DNA of 64,000 nucleotides, from assembly GCA_038503035.1 (NCBI GenBank), contig JAVSML010000955.1:328616-392615 (forward strand), in the 5' to 3' direction. Within the stretch, counting starts at the first letter, position 1; every line of letters starts with the position of its first letter. Both the position numbers and the translations under genes were made by a program. Positions 60,075-64,000 of this stretch are shown here, piece after piece. Origin of the DNA: Crocodylus rhombifer (lineage: Eukaryota > Chordata > Crocodylia > Crocodylidae). The notes below the pieces were generated by a model, which searched no databases, was not told the DNA's origin, and saw only the letters and a list, made by a program, of their open reading frames with translations.

Positions 60075-60768
60075 AACATGAGACACTTTACTGCACATTA
60101 GACTAATCTAATGCAGAGCAAAGTGTCACCATCTAGACTTGTGCAGCAATTACTGCTCAGTAGATTAGTCTAATGCACCAAAGTGCATATGCAGATGCTG
60201 ACCAGGAGCAAATTGATTCTGGTCAACCTAGGCAGCAGGGGGTAACAGGGGGTAGAAGGAGTTGTCTTGGCTCAGCAGGATGCTGCCTCCCAGCCATGTG
60301 GAGATGGGGCCTGTCCAGATCTCCATGTGGCTGGGAGGCAGCTACCCATCAGCTGGGACAACTCTCCCAGCCACATGGAGATTTGAACAGGTCCCCATTT
60401 CCATGTGGATGGGGAAACAGATGCCCAGATGCTGGGACAGCTCTCCTAGCCATGTGGAGATTGGGACAGGTCTCAATCTCCACATGGCTGGCAGGAAGCT
60501 GCCTGGCAGCCAGGACAGCTCACCCCTCACTCCCCATGTGGAGATTGGGACCAGACCTCTATCTCCTGCCAGCTGGCACCTGGGACAACATGGAGTGCCC
60601 ACTGGCTGCTACAGCGGGGGAAGAGCAGGGCCAGAAAAGCCCTAGACTGTACTGCTCCTGTCCAAAGCAAATTTGTTCCCAATTGGCATATATTCAGATA
60701 CACAGAAATATGAACTTTTCTGTAAAGAAAACTCAGTTGTGTTAATTGCAGATGTAGACATGGCCATA
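60075..60768. mobile_element. hAT-like element carrying a minisatellite
   Basis: The left end (CAACATGAGACACTTTACTG) and right end (GCAGATGTAGACATGGCC) match the CTACATGAGA/TCTCATGTAG style of terminus used by its relatives at 41 kb. The interior 60289-60600 is a tandem array described separately. The 190-codon open frame at 60173-60745 follows the repeat and is not a gene. Confidence 0.5.
60289..60600 (+). repeat. Minisatellite, unit about 78 bp, nearly four units
   Basis: Units start near 60289, 60366, 60445 and 60523. Each contains CCATGTGGAGAT and, further on, its reverse-complement-like partner ATCTCCACATGG, so each unit is itself a small inverted repeat. The units differ by scattered substitutions and small length changes. 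Confidence 0.8.
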
Positions 60769-61300
60769 TAGCGCTTATTCATCAGTATATTGTAAGATTT
60801 AGCTACTGAAAACCATAAACTGTAAGACAGGTGGAAGTAATGGATATGGACAGCAAAAGAAAAGATTTGTTTTGGTGTTATTCCTGCATCTTCTATCTTC
60901 TACGGGTTGATTATTCTTTCTTTATGAAATCAATCAACTCAATAGATTGGATATTGAGTAAACAGGACAGAATGTATATTACTTTTGCACTTTAACTAAT
61001 TTAGCCTAGTTGTATAGCCAAATAGTTATCAAAATAGATTTTTTCTGTATTTGTCAAAAGCTTTAAGACTTATGACATATATTCTTTAGCCAAGGCGTGT
61101 AAACCCAGATCATAGTCTACCTACTAGCCCAGTTTCTAAAAATGTGGTCATTCATGTGGTGCCTGCACAAGTAATAGAGGAAAACAGGCATGATTCAGCT
61201 GAAGCTTTCAAAAATAGTGACTGAATGAATAGTATGGTTTAGAAGATTAGAAATTGTGTTGCCCTTGGCAATTCTACTTTCTGAGATGGGAAAGATAATA
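60769..61300. other. Intergenic, no gene seen
   Basis: AT-rich spacer between two DNA transposons. Confidence 0.6.
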
Positions 61301-61302
61301 TA

Positions 61303-62749
61303 CAGGTTTCCCTCACCAAGCACAATTTCGCCAACCATTGTTTTGAGTATACACGGTTAATATTCTGTATACAATTTTGGCTACACGGTTTTGAGTAACC
61401 ATGGTTTTCCATGGCCGTGCATCAGATCACTAACTCTCCGGCCCTGTTTGTGCCTCTCCTTCCCCCACCCCAGCCCCTGCTCCCCTAGATGGAGGTGGCC
61501 CCCAGCCCTACCAGAAGTAGGCACAGTGGTGGGGAGCTGCCCTACTCATAGTGGCAGGCAACAGCAGAACTGCTTGCCACTGTTCTCTGCTGGCCTGCTT
61601 CCCTCTCCCACAACCTGGCATGGCAGAGAATAGAGTGCCTGCTGCTGGTTTGAGGGGTGTAGCCCTGTGCTGCTTCCCTCATTGCAGCCCCATGTGCAGG
61701 AGGCACATTTCCATGGCAATGTAGGGTAAGCAGTGGCAGGTGAGGAGATCCCTATATGGCTACTCTGCTTCTTGCTGTGCCAGGTCATGGGGAAGGGAAG
61801 AAGGGCAGTAGGGAACAGCAGGCCTGCTCATCACTGTTCCCTGCCATCCTACACGGTGGTGAGCAGGCCTCCATTCACAGTGAATGGAGCCTCAGTCAGG
61901 CTGGGTCATGGGACAATCCGAGCCCAGCAGCTCATCCAGGGTGTAGGCAAGTGGCTCCCACTGCCACCAGACTTGAATTGTCCCACAACCTGGCCCGGCC
62001 AAGGCCCCATCTGCAGTCTGCTGACTGGCCAATCATGGTTGCCAGAGGCAGGCACAAAATTCCCCCACCTAACTATTCAGATGGGTGGGGGCAGGGAAGC
62101 ACCATGGTATGCTGCATGGGGCTGGCCAGTGCATCCCTCCTTTCCCCTTTCCTTCTCCCTGGGTAAGAGGTGAATGTGCTGGGGAAAACGCTGCCACTGT
62201 CCCAGCCCACTGGTACGTACCCCTTTTAACCTGTCTAAGCACCCTTAGGGGCACACATAGTTTCATAGTAGATAGGGTCAGAAGGGACCTGAGCAGATCA
62301 TCAAGTTCAATCCCATGCCCTGGGCAGGAAAGAATGCTGGGATCAAGTGATTATCTACCCTCCTTTTGAAGACCCCCAAAGGGGGTCGCACCACTTCCCT
62401 TGGAAGTTGGTTCAAGATCCTAGCCACCCTAACTGTGAAGTAGTGCTTCCTGATGTCTAGCCCGAGCCTACTGTCAATCAACTTGTGGCCGTTATTCCTA
62501 GTTATTCCTGGTAGGGCTCAGGGGAACAGGGACTCTCCCATTCCCTGCTGGTCCCCCCTGGTAAGTTTGTACCTGATTGACCACCCCATGTATTAAAGGT
62601 AAGTAAAAATTGTTTTTATATAATATACTGTACAGTATTCAAGTCCCTAAACCCATTTTTCCCATAAGCCTTTAGTTTTACCAATCGCGGTTTTGCCAAC
62701 CATGGGAACTTTCCAGAACATAAACCCCATAGTTGGCAAGGGAAACCTG
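61303..62749. mobile_element. pogo/Tigger-like element with nested CR1
   Basis: It starts CAGGTTTCCCTCACCAAGCA and its other end, reverse-complemented, starts CAGGTTTCCCTTGCCAACTA, both flanked by TA (61301-61302, 62750-62751). Diverged copies of further inner sequence (GCCAACCATTG and CCATGGTTGGC) sit near both ends. The interior from about 61430 is GC-rich and itself contains inverted segments (about 61581-61625 against 61775-61815). The CR1 at 62261-62575 is a later insertion. No transposase was recognised. Confidence 0.78.
62261..62575 (-). mobile_element. CR1 3' fragment inserted in a Tigger-like element
   Basis: Starts TTTCATAGTAGATAGGGTCA on the plus strand, which is a reversed CR1 3' end. 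The minus-strand frame 62481-62278 still reads LDIRKHYFTVRVARILNQLP, the CR1 C-terminal block also seen at 14.2 kb and 55.4 kb. It sits inside the terminal repeats of the 61303-62749 element and is therefore younger than it. Confidence 0.9.
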
Positions 62750-62751
62750 TA

Positions 62752-63703
62752 CTTAAATGTAACATATTTAATTACTAAAAACCAAAAAAAATATCAACAG
62801 CCAATAAGTCAAAGCCTTAGTGGACCAGGAGCTTGTCTACCAAGGAATATTTTTCAGAGACTTGATTCAAAATTCAAGAATCCAAGTTGCTAAAAAATTT
62901 AGGACATTCAGTCAAGAGCAAATATCTAAACTGAGATTTCCAGAAAGAGATATCAAAAGCTTTGCTTGATATATGTATATATAACATTCCCCTCTCCATA
63001 TTAGCTAAAAGATTTATGGTTATAAGTCTGTTTAACTAGCAGATGTGAAGTGACTTCAGGATGCTTTGTAGTCATCAGGGAGAGCATGCTGATTCTTTTT
63101 TAGCACATTTTTCTAAAGAAAATAACTTCCATTGCTTCATATTAGGCAGTCCTCCTGGTCTATGTCTAGAACAATTAGGATTTCATCTCTTTTCAGCATA
63201 GCAAAAAGAGTATACTTCCTCATTTATAATGAGAGAAGGTATTTATTGGGAAAACCTCAACTTCTAAAAAAAAAAAAAAAAAGAGAGAGAGAGTAGGTTA
63301 CATAAAATTATAAGGAACCAAATGTTGGTTTCAATTGAATCAGTGCAATATAGAAAACCAGTATGCCAAAGAAGAGCTTATTCTCATCTACTTTGAATAA
63401 GGGGGGATAGATCTGTTAAGAAAAGCAGTATATTGAGTAAATATAAACATATACTATGTATTGTACATTCAATATGTATATTTGACGAAAGCCTGCTTGC
63501 ATTCCTTCTCAAGAATATTCCTTTAGATATCTATTTTTTTCCATTGTAATAAATGGCAAACGAATTGAATTTCCTATTAAGTACATACAGTTAAAAAAAT
63601 ATCACTGTTTTGGAAAGTTCCTTTTCACAGACCTTTGGCCCTGAATTCAAAGTATATGCCACACAGACTATGCTATGTTTGTTTTGATCCTTCTCAGTGG
63701 TTT
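62752..63703. other. Intergenic, no gene seen
   Basis: AT-rich, with the poly-A/GA tract listed separately. Confidence 0.6.
63266..63293 (+). repeat. Poly-A then (GA)n
   Basis: About 17 A followed by six GA units. It could be the tail of a retroposed sequence, but none was recognised upstream. Confidence 0.9.
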
Positions 63704-64000
63704 CCATAGTTTCATAGTTTTATAGTTGGTAGGGTCAGAAGGGACCTGAGCAGATCATCAAGTCCGACCCCCTGCCATGGCAGGAAAGAGTACTGGGGTC
63801 AAACGACCCCAGCAAGGTGTTCATCTAGCCTCTTCTTAAAGACCCCCAGGTTAGAAGCTAGCACCACTTTGCTTGGAAGTTGGTTCCAGATCCTAGCCGC
63901 CCTGACAGTGAAGCAGCACCTCCTGATGTCTAGTCTGAATCTACCCTCTGCCAGCTTGTGACCATTATTTCTAGTCACTCCTGGTGGTGCTCGGGGGAAA
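63704..64000 (-). mobile_element. CR1 fragment running off the window end
   Basis: Reads TTTCATAGTTTTATAGTTGG, then TAGGGTCAGAAGGGACCTGA on the plus strand and continues to the last base. It is closely similar to the 62.26 kb copy and belongs to the same CR1 subfamily, different from that of the 13 kb and 54 kb copies. The 5' end is outside the window. Confidence 0.9.

Noticed and set aside
60289..60600. Regular spaced repeats as a CRISPR-like array
   Set aside because: Units are contiguous, about 78 bp and diverged, without unique spacers, in vertebrate DNA. It is a minisatellite.
60173..60745. 190-codon frame with repeated Trp/Gly-rich segments
   Set aside because: The protein repeats mirror the 78-bp minisatellite, and no family is recognisable.
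63266..63293. Poly-A tract as evidence of a processed pseudogene
   Set aside because: No gene-like sequence or target duplication was found upstream, so it is treated as simple repeat.

Overview
The window is vertebrate nuclear DNA, most likely from a crocodilian, with turtle as the main alternative. It holds spliced coding exons with GT-AG introns, long AT-rich stretches without genes, MIR-like fragments, many 5'-truncated CR1 LINEs whose 3' ends resemble ATGAAATCT repeats, and numerous short palindromic DNA transposons of hAT and pogo/Tigger type. There is no operon structure, CRISPR array or prophage. The crocodilian placement is an inference from the repeat mix.

One protein-coding gene is supported: PCDH18 (protocadherin 18), on the minus strand. 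Its four coding exons lie at 35476-32993, 32068-31980, 31872-31709 and 25297-24609, and together encode about 1141 residues. Exon 1 carries the signal peptide, six cadherin repeats, the membrane segment and the start of the cytoplasmic tail. Exons 2-4 complete the tail, which has a poly-glutamine tract and an FSTFGK motif that fits a WAVE-complex binding site. The 3' UTR runs towards about 24.1 kb and the promoter should lie between 35.6 and 36.1 kb.

The rest is a gene-poor flank filled with repeats. At 0-12 kb there are LTR-like and unclassified repeats, a MIR fragment and a hAT-like element. At 12-15.4 kb there are two CR1 pieces and an LTR-like repeat. At 20-21.7 kb there is a foldback element with arms of about 300 bp. 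Intron 3 (25.3-31.7 kb) holds a Tigger-like element inside a hAT-like element, and next to it a 195-bp hAT-type MITE with a perfect 8-bp target duplication. At 39.7-49.3 kb and 50.4-54 kb there are several further hAT-like elements and a pair of palindromic foldback elements. At 54.1-55.6 kb lies the best preserved CR1, with an intact FADD motif but one nonsense codon. At 60-64 kb there is a minisatellite-bearing hAT-like element, a Tigger-like element with a CR1 inside it, and a CR1 running off the end.

I found no new multi-gene system. The least ordinary observations are structural: foldback elements, precise target duplications, nested insertions, two perfect hairpins, a tandem (NAGNAG) splice acceptor and an interrupted poly-Q tract in PCDH18.
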